Assembly (NCBI GenBank): GCA_000444245.1
Contig: ATSW01015956.1
Location: forward strand, 1-22,144
Reading direction: 5' to 3'
Origin: Botryllus schlosseri
Lineage: Eukaryota; Chordata; Ascidiacea; Stolidobranchia; Styelidae
Length of the DNA: 22,144 nucleotides
The notes below the pieces were generated by a model. The model was not told the origin of the DNA. It was given only the letters and a program-made list of their open reading frames with translations, and searched no databases. Both the position numbers and the translations under genes were made by a program. Of the stretch, positions 1 through 8,959 are shown one piece after another (position 1 is the first letter of the stretch; each line of letters opens with the position of its first letter).

Positions 1-59
1 AATCGTATCACAAAATATGACGTCACCAGCATGAAATTTCGAATGAGAGAGCGTTCAAT
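1..59. repeat. 59-bp direct repeat, copy 1
   Basis: Matches 1255-1313 with about 4 mismatches in 59 (offset 1254). It is cut by the window edge, so its full length is unknown. It contains the palindrome TGACGTCA, the form of a cAMP-response element, in both copies. As this is repeated DNA, the motif alone does not imply regulation. Confidence 0.75.
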
Positions 60-212
60 GTACTATTTTTAGGTGATACAATTTGAAGAGCTTCTTGGAG
101 GTACAGAACTTCAATATACAATTAAATAGTGTCAGATTCCAGCCATTCCATTGAATAAAAGTACAAGTTGCAACTTCCAAGACATGCACACACTTGTAGA
201 AATAGTTTAGGA

Positions 213-285
213 CAGGGTCGGGCAACATCTCCAGTGGGCGGGCCGGATATGGGAAAATGAAGTACTTGGAGGGCCGGATTCCTGA
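213..285. mobile_element. hAT-type transposon terminus (CAGGGTCGGGCAAC)
   Basis: Begins CAGGGTCGGGCAAC and continues with two GGGCCGGAT blocks. This is the familiar start of many hAT non-autonomous elements (CAGGGGTCGGCAA...GGGCCGGA). No matching inverted end or 8-bp duplication was found downstream, so this is a fragment or a decayed copy. Confidence 0.5.
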
Positions 286-585
286 ATCGATACATTAATC
301 GCGGTTCTATCCACCCATACCAGGAATAAATCGTATTTAATGTAACCTTAAAATATAAAGCATAGAGACCAAAAATTCAATGAATTTGTTAACGTAATAT
401 ACTTCAATAGTTGAAGTCTATGAGACTTTCGTGGCTTTTTGTCTTGTTAATGTTCATGGTCGTAGGTGTTTGCCGGCAAATGTTTGTAGACCCTCGGGCC
501 ACATGATTAAGTAAGGCCAGAAAGTGTCTCCGAATCGCTTAAGGAAAGGATGTAGTTTATTTTTGTCCTTGATGTTTTTTTTGCG

Positions 586-666
586 GCATATACACTGACT
601 CATGATACACATACACACGATCTGTGCATATGCATACCATGAGTTCATGATGTGCATATGCCGCTG
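586..666. repeat. Foldback with 13-bp inverted ends
   Basis: GCGGCATATACAC at the left is answered by GTGCATATGCCGC at the right (12 of 13 pair), about 80 bp end to end. Shorter CATGA-containing inverted pieces lie inside. The left arm is the piece that recurs at 22030. It may be the folded 3' end of the SINE or a separate small element. Confidence 0.5.
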
Positions 667-796
667 GACAAGGAAGTGCAGATATAGCCTATACGGCTTT
701 CTGAGTCATGCACCACCCCTCCATGCAATCCCAGTAATGCATGAGCGCCAAGCAAGGAAGTCATGGATACCAGTGTTACTAATCAGGTCTTTGGTC

Positions 797-869
797 TGAC
801 CCGGCCGGGGATCGAACCCACGACCTACCGATCATGAAGCGGGACGCTTCACCATTACGCTATCCCGTC
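797..869 (-). other. tRNA-like SINE head (pol III A and B boxes)
   Basis: The B box GGTTCGATCCC is at 818-808 and an A box-like TAGCGTAATGGTGA is at 862-849 on the minus strand. An anticodon-like loop TTCATGA would place CAT as anticodon. The acceptor arms (GACGGGA against CCGGGTC) pair at only about four of seven positions and the anticodon stem is weak. I therefore read it as a tRNA-derived promoter rather than a working tRNA gene. Confidence 0.6.
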
Positions 870-1254
870 GCAGGCCGTCTGTTGGCCAGCAATGCCCGCC
901 CCTGGCTTCGGAGGAGACATGGTAGACTTACGTAAGTCAGTCGCTGGTGACAGCATTCAAATTTACAAGACTAAGGGCACCACAAGTAGGTGCGCTTCTT
1001 GAAATTTGTAAGCACTGATTCTATCTGTTCTTACTGCACAAGTAAAATTTTACCGCATTCACTCAGCTATCGAGTAATGTTGGCGATGATTTCTAGTTTT
1101 CTACCCTCGTACAATTCTAGACTGACTAGTGTCCTACACAATCCTACCATTGAATAGTATATTCATACTGATATGAACTGGAATATTTTCGGCTGACACT
1201 CGTTAGGGGTAATAGTCAACTAGTAGAGAATTGAAAAGAACATTGTATATCAAC

Positions 1255-1313
1255 AAACGTATCACAAAATATGACGTCACCGGCATGAAATTTCGAATAG
1301 GAGAGCGTTCAAT
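1255..1313. repeat. 59-bp direct repeat, copy 2
   Basis: Second copy of the sequence at 1-59. Similarity stops abruptly after the shared GAGAGCGTTCAAT. It lies 3' of exon 3 of the acidic gene, probably within its next intron. The overlapping open frames here on both strands show no coding character. Confidence 0.75.
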
Positions 1314-1517
1314 CCTACCATTACGTCGCATCAAAATCTCAGAAGTTTCGAGCTTCATTTGCGAAGCAGCGAGCTCGTGCAAGCTGGCTATGCTTGTGCG
1401 AAGAGTGGATGTTAATGTGATCACTTCCGAACTTGGCACGATTTGAAACTTGACTGTTTGAACAACATAACGAGAATGTTTTTTTTACATTAGTCCACAA
1501 TCATGGTGTCATCATAC

Positions 1518-1616
1518 CTGTTGCAGGCGAGTCGTCAGTTTCAGTATCAGCTGGCTTACCAGCTTCCTGTTCATCTGATTTTTTATCGGTTTCCGTGATG
1601 GAGGCTGGAATTGGAT
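1518..1616 (-). CDS. Acidic protein exon 3
   Basis: A 99-nt exon between a TTTCAG acceptor (1617) and a CAG/GTATGA donor (1517-1516). It encodes PIPASITETDKKSDEQ and similar acidic sequence. The incoming phase (AT completing G) and outgoing phase (G) match its neighbours. It is too short for a plain open-frame search, but composition, phase and both splice sites agree. Confidence 0.65.
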
Positions 1617-3568
1617 CTGAAATGTGACGTTACGACAGCTATGAGATGCAACTAAAAAAAATTGATGTAACTAGAATTCGTTGCCATTATATGTTTAAGG
1701 AGTTTATTTTGCCAAGAAATACTTTACAATTGTGTTTCAACAATATGTTGGTTTCAAGTATCAGTATACCTGGAGTTTACATACTTTATAACGAATCACA
1801 GAAATCGCAAATCTGTGACATTGTTCTTCACGACACGTTTTAGTATCAGATGTACTCTTTAGGCTAATTGCTGACTGTTCGTTTGTGTCATTCCTATCAT
1901 TCGATTATTTACCATCACAACAGGTGCAAGTAAGCTAGTGGTACGCCTACACAATGCCGGCCAGTCATTTTCGAGTTTAGTCAATGAATTGCTACTTTTA
2001 TGTAGTGCACTATCGCATTTTCTAGAAATGGATTTCAATGTTCACCAAATCACAAAGAGTACAATCAAATCACATCATAACAGCGGAATAATTCAACATA
2101 CAATTATACACATAGGGTTATGTATATATATGCGTTCATTAATTCACCCTCGATTACTATTCCAACCAGCCTATGTTTAGACATGAGCTACAATAACACT
2201 TTTAAAGCCCGGATTCAAAATTTTTGGGCATCATTTGGATAAAAATGTTGCTCTCAACTTTCATGGAAAAAGTGAGAAAGTCGGAATTGTTATTGATCTT
2301 TCATAATCGAATTGAAATTCGAGTTAGTCAGTCTCGCTTAGCATACGAACCTTCCACAGTTGATGCATCTGGGGCTGTTGTTTCTGTTTTTTCGTCATCC
2401 TCAGATGCTTTAGGCTCCTCTTCCTGTCTGTCTTGTGAATTAGGCGGAACCGTGTCTGAAGATTCGTTGGGCATCTCCACGGTCTCTTCTTTTTGCTGGG
2501 AAGCTTCATCCGTATTATCCTTGGGAGATTCTTCTGTTGGCTTGTCCTCTGGGATAGTTGATTGGGTTTGGTCGGATTCCCGTTTCACATCATCCGGTGT
2601 TGGTTCAGCAGGTGCCTCATCTTTTAATGTTTCCTCAACCTTAGGTTCAGTTTTCTCATCTTTCAGTGTTTCATCCGAGGTGGCTTCATTTGGAGGCGGC
2701 TCATCTGACTTTGGCGGAGTTTCGGCAGGCGCGGCCGGATCTTCTGCGTGCATTTGTGGGTCTACGACCGGAGTTGGTTCGGAAGATTTTTGTTCATTAT
2801 TTTCAGGCGCTTCAGTACTGCCTTCGGCTGTTGTTGCGTTGTCTTCCGCTATTCCTTCTGAAATTAGGGTATTAAAGTATTGAATTAAACACTTGGCGGC
2901 TCCTAATCCTAATCCTAACCTACCCCTACCCTACCTAACTCCAACCATAACTTAACTCCTAGGCCTATAGCTTTAACCTAACCCTAACTTATATCTGGAA
3001 TACATTCATATATACATATCGAGTGAAGAATTCAACATGCATAATTCACCAATTGGCTTATATAACAATTCACGCTCATATTCAGTGAAACATTCATTTT
3101 TGAATTTATAAATACAATATTGATGATTCGTTATTACGTTTTTGATGCCAAATTCATAGGTAATCAGCACAGTAATAGCACATCAAAGACAATGTTTCAA
3201 GCGTGGACATTTACTGTATATTAGTAAAGATGTAGATCTGACGTATTAACGTTGCCTACCGACATGAGCACAACATTTCCATCGCTTGTCCTTTTATGAT
3301 GTCTTTTGTTACCGTACTTTTCATTAAGGTGTGTAGCATACCTCATATGTTAAAGAACAAGGTGGATGTCTGATTAAAAGACTACTTCAATTCATTTCAC
3401 CACGTTCATAACTTTTGATTGCACCGCAATTTATCGGTGTTTTGAAATCATGAAATTATAATAAAGCGAGTCAGAAACGGAGATGGATTGAGGGAGAGAG
3501 AACAACAAACACAAACCAGGATTCTCTGCGCTGCCCTCTTTCACAATTTTCTCGTCCGTTTCTTCCAT
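1518..3568 (-). CDS. Acidic PEST-like protein, 5' part (3 exons, 3' end outside window)
   Basis: I do not recognise this protein. Three exons join on the minus strand: 3568-3517, 2857-2351 and 1616-1518, all in phase 1, giving 219 residues before the last donor. The start ATG (3568-3566) follows an in-frame TGA two codons upstream. The product is dominated by Glu, Asp, Pro, Ser, Thr and Lys, with no hydrophobic segment, no Cys and no signal peptide, so it is probably soluble and disordered. Short themes recur, such as ETLKDE (twice), and EEP, TEES and EDDEKTE are typical of the composition. Acceptors are TTTCAG at 2858 and 1617. Donors are G/GTTTGT, AAG/GTTCGT and CAG/GTATGA. No further exon was found down to position 1, so the gene continues to the left. 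It is transcribed divergently from the GATA gene. Low complexity makes homology assignment unreliable. The exon chain itself is well supported by phase and composition. Confidence 0.68.
2351..2857 (-). CDS. Acidic protein exon 2 (main exon)
   Basis: A 507-nt exon with acceptor CTAATTTCAG ending at 2858 and donor AAG/GTTCGT at 2350-2349. It encodes residues 19-186, rich in E, D, P, S, T and K. Without splicing the frame would end at a TGA (2330-2328) after six more codons, which is the alternative 3' end if exon 3 is not used. Confidence 0.78.
2904..2990. repeat. Degenerate telomere-like CCTAA run
   Basis: A run of CCTAA, CCTACC and CCTAACC units inside intron 1 of the acidic gene resembles a decayed (CCCTAA)n telomere-type array. 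No array of perfect units remains. Confidence 0.55.
3340..3475 (+). mobile_element. LINE 3' UTR remnant
   Basis: Aligns by eye with the 3' end of the LINE at 3905-4470. Shared pieces, in the same order, are CAAGGTGG(A/G)TGTC, GATTG..CCGCA..TTT, GGTGT..TGAA and AAATT..AATAAA. It is more diverged and has no coding part, so it is a 5'-truncated copy of the same family lying in intron 1 of the acidic gene. Confidence 0.5.
3517..3568 (-). CDS. Acidic protein exon 1 (start exon)
   Basis: Encodes MEETDEKIVKEGSAENP plus the first base of the next codon. The start is fixed by TGA AAA ATG in frame. The donor is CCTG/GTTTGT at 3516-3515. The composition matches exon 2, and the split codon G+AA gives Glu. 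The following intron is 659 nt and holds a telomere-like run and a LINE 3' remnant. Confidence 0.62.
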
Positions 3569-3904
3569 TTTTCACTTATTTCTTTAGGTGGATTACAACT
3601 ACGATTCCTCTGAAATCTGTGGCACAGAGATAGATCTCATTGGGTGCGCTAATATGTTTTCAACTACGCCAAGGAAAACATATGTCCAGTCGCGCGTTAC
3701 AATCACCATGGCGACCAATGATAGAGATTATTAATCGAAGAGAAAGACGAAGTTGGTTCCACTTCAGCGAATACCTTAAAGGTGGTTTGCTTTAAAATCT
3801 ATTTGTTGATAAGGTGATAGCTGTGCAGTGTGCATATTTTGTTGATTGTAAATGTAGACATGTTATAACTGAGTTTGAAGTATGTATCGTCTTTTCCGTG
3901 GTTG

Positions 3905-4470
3905 ACACTCCGAACATCGATACATGCAAAGCGTGTAGAACTAGAAATCGCCAAGTTTATGTATCAGTTTCACTGCGGTCGTTGCCCGAATATTTCAATG
4001 ACTTCTTTACCTCTGAATCAAAAGCGCACAAGTACAACACACGTGCGTCCACGTCGTACAAATATCATATGATCGACCGAAAAGATCATCGCTCCATCAA
4101 ATATGCCGGACCTGATGTGTGGAACAGTATCCCGCCGGCCATCCGACAGTCGACGAGCATGTCCACATTCAAGTCGAAATACAAGCAATTACTACTAAAT
4201 AAATACAGTCCATCCTCAAGATTACCGGACCACGACTGACCTATCGATCTCGCTTCCCATGACATGCCGCCCTATTTCTTGTCGCTTTCTTTTTCTATAC
4301 TATCTTCTTTACTTTCATTCAGTGTGCATGCCTCCTCTTTACATCGCCTAGGCCAAGGTGGGTGTCAGATTCCATAGTCTTCGCTTCGACATCTTCCTGT
4401 CTTTTCATTGTATCGCATTTTGTGGTGTATTGAACTGATAAAATTGCTAATAAACCAATGATGATGGTGA
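3905..4470 (+). mobile_element. 5'-truncated non-LTR retrotransposon (CR1/L2/Jockey-like LINE)
   Basis: The coding remnant ends in the C-terminal motif common to many animal LINE reverse-transcriptase proteins: a KFMYQFH block, then LPEYFNDFF, HKYNTRAS, IKYAGPDVWNSIPPAIR, and FKSKYKQLLLNKY before a stop at 4237-4239. A single frameshift near 3980 separates the KFMYQFH part from the rest, so this copy is dead. A 3' UTR of about 230 bp follows and ends in a short TGATGATGG tail near 4470, as expected for CR1/L2-type elements with microsatellite-like 3' ends. The clade is inferred from this tail and the C-terminal motif only. No catalytic reverse-transcriptase or endonuclease core is present. 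Confidence 0.72.
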
Positions 4471-4868
4471 TCTTTTAACCATAAAGCTTCAACGGTGGTT
4501 TGCTTGAAACAGGTCTAACGTTAAAAAAGTCAATGTCCACTTTTCAAGATTAGGACACGTCATGGGCTGCTAGGTATAATAGGTAATTGCTAGATTGCGA
4601 AACGGTAGTTTCAAACGTTATGGCGGGCCATATACTTACTGTGATGAAATATTTTATATAGGCGAAAATGTGGTTTGAATGAAACCACGTAACCCGATAT
4701 CTAAATTATATTCAGCGATACTTTCGTTAAAACATATTTGTCACTCCATATCTACAGTGCACGAAGCGCAACTAAAATTCTGGGTATTACATGACTTTTA
4801 TGAAAATTAAATGTTGGTACTACGTGAAAACAGCCCCGAAATTTATTAGGCTATATTTTTTTATTGAG
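4471..4868. other. AT-rich intergenic DNA
   Basis: No gene or named element seen. A 12-bp string GGTGGTTTGCTT near 4494 repeats one at about 3782, left of the LINE. Confidence 0.4.
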
Positions 4869-5050
4869 GATTAAACTACTTCTACTTGACAAACTGAAAA
4901 TAGCGAAAAGTAAGTAAGTAGTTCACAAAATATTACGAAGTAGAAGTAGAAGTAGCAAAAAAAAGATCTATTTGAGTAAGTACCAGAAGTAGAGGAAAAC
5001 TACTTGAGTACTTCGAAAAAGTAGAAGTACTTCATTACTGACCACCTCTG
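4869..5050. mobile_element. hAT-like MITE (CAGAGGTGG family), copy 1
   Basis: Shares about 180 bp with 7758-7938: a CTTGACAAACTG.AAATAGCGAAA block near the left, GAAGTA repeats in the middle, then AGGAAAACTACTT.GTACTT and the right end CTGACCACCTCTG. Read from the right, the end is CAGAGGTGGTCAGTAATGAAGTACTT, the style of a hAT family common in animal genomes. The left end is not sharply defined. Confidence 0.58.
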
Positions 5051-5639
5051 GCAATGACTCGAAATGAGTTGTGACTCGAAAGTAGTGACTTGATCACAAC
5101 ACTGCACCAAACCCCTGATACCTTTCTTATTCTTTCATCCTGTCCGCGAGTTAAAAACGTTGTCGACCACTGCCTTCCGTGATGCTCATGTGATGTCCAA
5201 CGCGAGAAAATCTCGGGTCCTCCATGTAACCCGTAAAGTCAATTTATGAAGAAACCGGAAAATCATTCGGAAATATAAATACTGGAAAATCATATGCTCA
5301 TGCATTCATTAAGTCATGAATACGTATTCAATATATACGGGAATAACACATCGTTTTCAAGATTAAGACATTGCATAGTCGATGTGACTTCTATTAAAAC
5401 GTGAGTCACTCACGAAAAAGCTCCAGCTACTGACAGTTAAATTCTTTTACACGTAATGACTTAAAATAAACCAACATTCTAGGTTCTAAAGTAGTTGAAC
5501 ACAGGTATACAGTCGTACACCTAAAATCCTCCCAATACGTATATTATCAATAACGGCAAACAGCAGCTCGGTTTTGATTTAAATCAGCGATAGTTGAGTT
5601 CTAATGATCGTCATATATTATTTGTCGATTATAAGGTTC
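5051..5639. other. Intergenic DNA, nothing recognised
   Basis: No gene, splice-flanked exon or element end that I can support. Confidence 0.4.
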
Positions 5640-5790
5640 AAATCTTTGCCGGATTTTCCCATTTTTGACCAGAGCCGGTTCGGAACTCGGTTCAGTACTT
5701 TTTTTTGGTATGGCCGGAGTCAGATCCAAGCCGGATCAGTACTTTTTACTAAGAATATGACAGCTTTACCCTCTTACAACCTCGAATCAA
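5640..5790. repeat. CCGGAGTC-rich repeat, left of MITE
   Basis: Contains GGCCGGAGTCAGATCCAAGCC followed by a GGATCAGTAC string. A related segment lies at 6325-6425 (GACCGGAGTCGGATCAAACC). The two flank the MITE at 5844-6217 and may be parts of one older repeat that the MITE entered. Confidence 0.4.
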
Positions 5791-5843
5791 TAGTTGAAGT
5801 GAGACGTTCATGGAAATAAACCACATGCTAAGTCCAAGTTAAC

Positions 5844-6217
5844 CAGGGTTTTACCATACGCCCTCTTCTAAGAGGATTTGTACTCTTTTTTAAAACTTCT
5901 TTGAAAGTGTCCTCGGAGGACGCCGGAATATACTCTTTTTTGGTTAAATGTATGTAAAAATCAGTACTCAAGTAACGGTCCGGCAGGTGTTTCGGCATAT
6001 GAGCTTGAGCGACGACCTTTTTTTAGTCAACACCACTAAATTCAAGTAAAAAGTGGGTAGATTTGGAGTCGTACGAAAATGCATATGATGACCTTTTTTT
6101 AGTCAACCCACCAAGAAGTAATAAATTTACAATTTTTCCGGATTTTACTCCGGTATCGTGAATCTGAAAATTTTGAAAAAGTGTCCTCTTTTCAGATTCC
6201 CAAAATATCGTAACCCT
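5844..6217 (+). mobile_element. hAT-like MITE (TTACCATA family), copy A
   Basis: Begins CAGGGTTTTACCATACG and ends CGATATTTTGGG... when read inward from the right (CGTAACCCT on the plus strand). Homologous over its length, in the opposite orientation, to 15980-16378; its left end also matches 22072-22144. Inside are the near-palindrome GTCCTCGGAGGAC and two copies of GACCTTTTTTTAGTCAAC (about 6014 and 6089). It has no coding capacity. Target duplication is not clear for this copy. Confidence 0.72.
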
Positions 6218-6324
6218 AAAGTGGGCATAAGTTGGGTTAAAACTTTGAGTTTTTAATTTCCTGTTCGCATCGTTTCAATCAATATTCGATACCATCCTGT
6301 GAGTAGATAATTATTATCTGATTT

Positions 6325-6425
6325 TTTTCGGACCGGATCACGGTCATTTCTAGAATCCGGGCTAGGAGTCGGACCGGAGTCGGATCAAACCTTTAAAAAA
6401 CGGTATCGGAGTAGTACCAGACAAT
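6325..6425. repeat. CCGGAGTC-rich repeat, right of MITE
   Basis: GGAGTCGGACCGGAGTCGG is a short internal duplication, related to 5690-5745 on the other side of the MITE. No ends or duplications could be defined. Confidence 0.4.
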
Positions 6426-6843
6426 TTGTCGATCCGCTTCGTCCTACGGGGCACTGAGGTCGATTGATATATGGCCATGGCCCACCCCACATCAGGTATG
6501 GCGGTGGTTCTCTACATATACACCGAATCTACCGTCTATACTAGTGAGGAATTCGTGATGGCGAGCATATCGTATACTTATGATGTAGCCTAATAAAGAA
6601 CAATCTAGTTTGCAAATCCGTTGTTCCTGCTATCACAAACTCGATAGCCACTATACCTCTTCTTTGTTCCCAAATGTTCAGTTGATTTCACAGTCCTCGT
6701 GACAGTAAAACCTTCGTTCTTTCACAAAGAAGTCACTCAGATATGTAAAGCACATTCGATTATGATTACTTGAAAACGCTCTGATCGGCGTGATCGATTA
6801 CGATTACAAATACGATTGCCCGTGTCTTGTTCATTGTAGCAGT
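6426..6843. other. Intergenic DNA, nothing recognised
   Basis: No gene or element end that I can support. Confidence 0.4.
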
Positions 6844-6892
6844 CAGTGGCGGCTCGTGACAATATCGGGTGGTAGGGCGAGGGCTGCAACCG
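6844..6892. mobile_element. hAT-type terminus (CAGTGGCGGCTCGTG)
   Basis: CAGTGGCGGCTCGTGAC followed by GGGTGGTAGGGCGAGGGC is the start of a widespread hAT non-autonomous family. Its partner end was not found. Confidence 0.5.
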
Positions 6893-6965
6893 ACTTTTTT
6901 TGTCAACATGGCGCATTCCAACATAAAAATGTAACTTAATCATTGTCCCACGAATTTCTCGATAA

Positions 6966-7020
6966 CAGTGATTTTTAACCTAGGTGCCGTGAGAGGCTTA
7001 CAGGTGAGCCTTGACTTGAA
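6966..7020. mobile_element. hAT-type terminus (CAGTGATTTTTAACC)
   Basis: CAGTGATTTTTAACC then GGTGCCGTGAGAGGC, matching the general pattern CAGTGGTTCTCAACC...GGTGCCGCGAGAGGC of hAT-Charlie-like elements. No partner end was recognised. Confidence 0.45.
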
Positions 7021-7470
7021 ATGTATAGTAGCAAATGCCTTGGTCATATTTTTATTCAAATGATAAAAGAGACAGATACAATGCGATACATCACTACTGT
7101 ATAACTGTCACAGGAAGCAGTATAGAGTACGGCTGTCGGCTGTAATAACTGTAGATTAAATTCGCTTGTTCTATTTGTAGTTGAGTATAATTAATTATTT
7201 CTGCTTGTGCCTGAGTACAAGCATTTACTTCACATCTGGCTGTGTACTACACATATTTCTCAGTCAGTACCCATGAGTCATTTTACCACAGGCTATATCT
7301 TCTTATCATGTCTGTAAGCATCCCAAAACTATAGTGGAAGTAGAAGTTGAACGTTTTGAACACTAGGCTACACTAGTTGTTCATAACCGCCAGTTTTCGT
7401 GTATTCTGAAGTGCTGGAATCGTGCCCCATCCTACATTCCTGGAGGTATCAAGCCAATGATAGTTTTGCT
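7021..7470. other. Intergenic DNA, probably decayed hAT interior
   Basis: Follows the hAT-like end at 6966. No open frame of transposase type and no other gene seen. Confidence 0.35.
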
Positions 7471-7721
7471 ATAAAATAGCGGCTCTTAACCTCTTTCCAC
7501 CCCGGCGCCTCTTCAGCGTTTGTCGTTGTGAGCTGTATCGGAAAATGCATTGCCGATCTGCTAAATTAGGAAGTTAACTAAAAATAGAGCAGTAGAAATA
7601 CATTTACTGATTATTATGTTATCTTACTCCCGGAAAAGAGGCACTGCCGCATTTTGTTTCCAACTTCAACATGCATGTGACCCAGATAAAGCATCTCAAA
7701 TGACGACAAACGTATCATAAA

Positions 7722-7756
7722 TCTCTATATCTCTCCCACTCTCTATCTCTCTCATT
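7722..7756. repeat. Pyrimidine-rich simple sequence
   Basis: Short imperfect (CTCTAT)n / (TC)n tract. Confidence 0.6.
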
Positions 7757-7757
7757 A

Positions 7758-7938
7758 AAGGAAGGAAATACTTCTCCTTGACAAACTGTAAATAGCGAAA
7801 TGGAAGTAAGTAGGACACAAATATGAGGTCGAAGTATAGCAGTATAGTGGTAAATTTACTGGTGGAAGTGCTGTGACTGGAGGAAAACTACTTTGGTACT
7901 TTGATAAAGGAGAGGTAGTTCGATACTGACTACCTCTG
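7758..7938. mobile_element. hAT-like MITE (CAGAGGTGG family), copy 2
   Basis: Same family and orientation as 4869-5050, ending CTGACTACCTCTG. The shared CTTGACAAACTG and AAATAGCGAAA blocks are in the same order. Divergence is considerable, so this is an old insertion. Confidence 0.58.
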
Positions 7939-8855
7939 GGCACAAAGCGGATGAATACACATCATTCGTCTTTATCACTATTAAACATTTTTACCAGTCA
8001 ATTAGGCTATACTCTTCGTCAGCTCGTGACGGGGCGTTTACTTTTCTGAAATCATGGGGCATGTGCTTCCGAAAGTTTCAGGTCACACATCAATCACGGA
8101 ATATCGCCTCCGAATTTGATGCAAAGTCGCAAACAAACGAAAAGACAATATCGCTTGTCCATCCGAGCCATGAGAGGGAGCTCCAAGTTAGTGATTACAG
8201 CTTAGTCGATGATTGAATTCGCGTGGTTGATTTGTACGCACGTTGCGAGCCTATTACTCGGTCTTCCGTAATCAATTTGTCTACTTCTCGCAGGACTGCG
8301 ATCCACCTGTGGTTTAGTACGTCCAACCTGCGAACAGTGAATGTCGATGTGCAATTAAGTTAGGTGGTTAGGTGTCATTTTATCTTTCGCTGGGAATCCA
8401 CATCGAAGTTCTTTCAAGGAGATACGATACCGCACGGATGAACTAGGATCTTGCAGATTCTACGATAAGATGCAGGCGAGGGCCATACCTTAAAGCATTC
8501 ATGTCGCTGATAGTTGTGGCTTAGAAGAATGCGAGAAATATGTTGCTGATATATTAATACAAATATTATGTGCATAGCGGGTGGTAACCGTATTAACGCA
8601 GAATAACCTAGATTACACGAAGAAGTAGGCCTCCGCTTGATAATGACGAAGCTCGGGTATATTTTGACCCTGTGATACGCTATAGTGCGATGGCATCCAC
8701 CTTGTCATAGACCAGTTGTCCCCAGTCTTTTTGCGGGCACCGCGTTTGTGAACCCTGTCAAGAGACCTTGGCTTCCGCTTTGATCACCATGTTATCGCGT
8801 AGATGACCATGAAAATGTAATGGGCACATTTCTTAATCCACTTTCACATGTGCAG
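7939..8855. other. Upstream region of the GATA gene
   Basis: No coding exon could be tied to the gene. Its true promoter may lie here, or further left if a 5' UTR exon exists. No TATA box or clear promoter motif was recognised. Confidence 0.35.
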
Positions 8856-8959
8856 ACGAGCTCAATGTATAACCCCCTACATCATCACGCCGGTTCGTCA
8901 ATGCTTTCAAAAGAGGCCAGATGTCGAAACATTTATGAAGAGGCGATTTGCCCAACCAG
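8856..8959 (+). CDS. GATA gene exon 1 (first coding exon)
   Basis: Acceptor CACATGTGCAG ends at 8855 and the donor CAG/GTGAGC is at 8960. The frame MYNPLHHHAGSSML begins nine bases into the exon, and the exon leaves in phase 2 (AG+G = Arg). An acceptor this close before the first ATG implies either a 5' UTR intron or spliced-leader addition. Another frame (8848-9030) is open but ignores the strong donor. Confidence 0.65.

Larger units (their letters stand above)
578..872 (-). mobile_element. tRNA-derived SINE (minus strand)
   Basis: Read on the minus strand, a tRNA-like head (869 to about 797) is followed by an unrelated body and an A-run (the T-run at about 572-582 on the plus strand). This is the order expected of a tRNA-derived SINE. 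The 3' end next to the A-run (GTGTATATGCCGC) recurs beside a T-run at 22018-22045. No target duplication could be made out, so both ends are approximate. Confidence 0.55.
1..1517. other. Left flank, no further exon found
   Basis: Apart from the repeats listed (59-bp repeat, hAT end, SINE, foldback), no exon for the minus-strand acidic gene and no other gene could be recognised. The short open frames here carry no family signature. Confidence 0.45.

Noticed and set aside
797-869. Functional tRNA-Met gene
   Set aside because: Acceptor and anticodon stems pair poorly, and the segment continues into a SINE-like body with an A-run.
1203-1446. Overlapping open frames on both strands
   Set aside because: They include the 59-bp repeat and have no coding bias or family match.
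2224-2883. 219-codon plus-strand Ser/Gly-rich frame
   Set aside because: Antisense shadow of the acidic exon: complement of Glu/Pro/Thr codons gives Ser/Val/Gly repeats.
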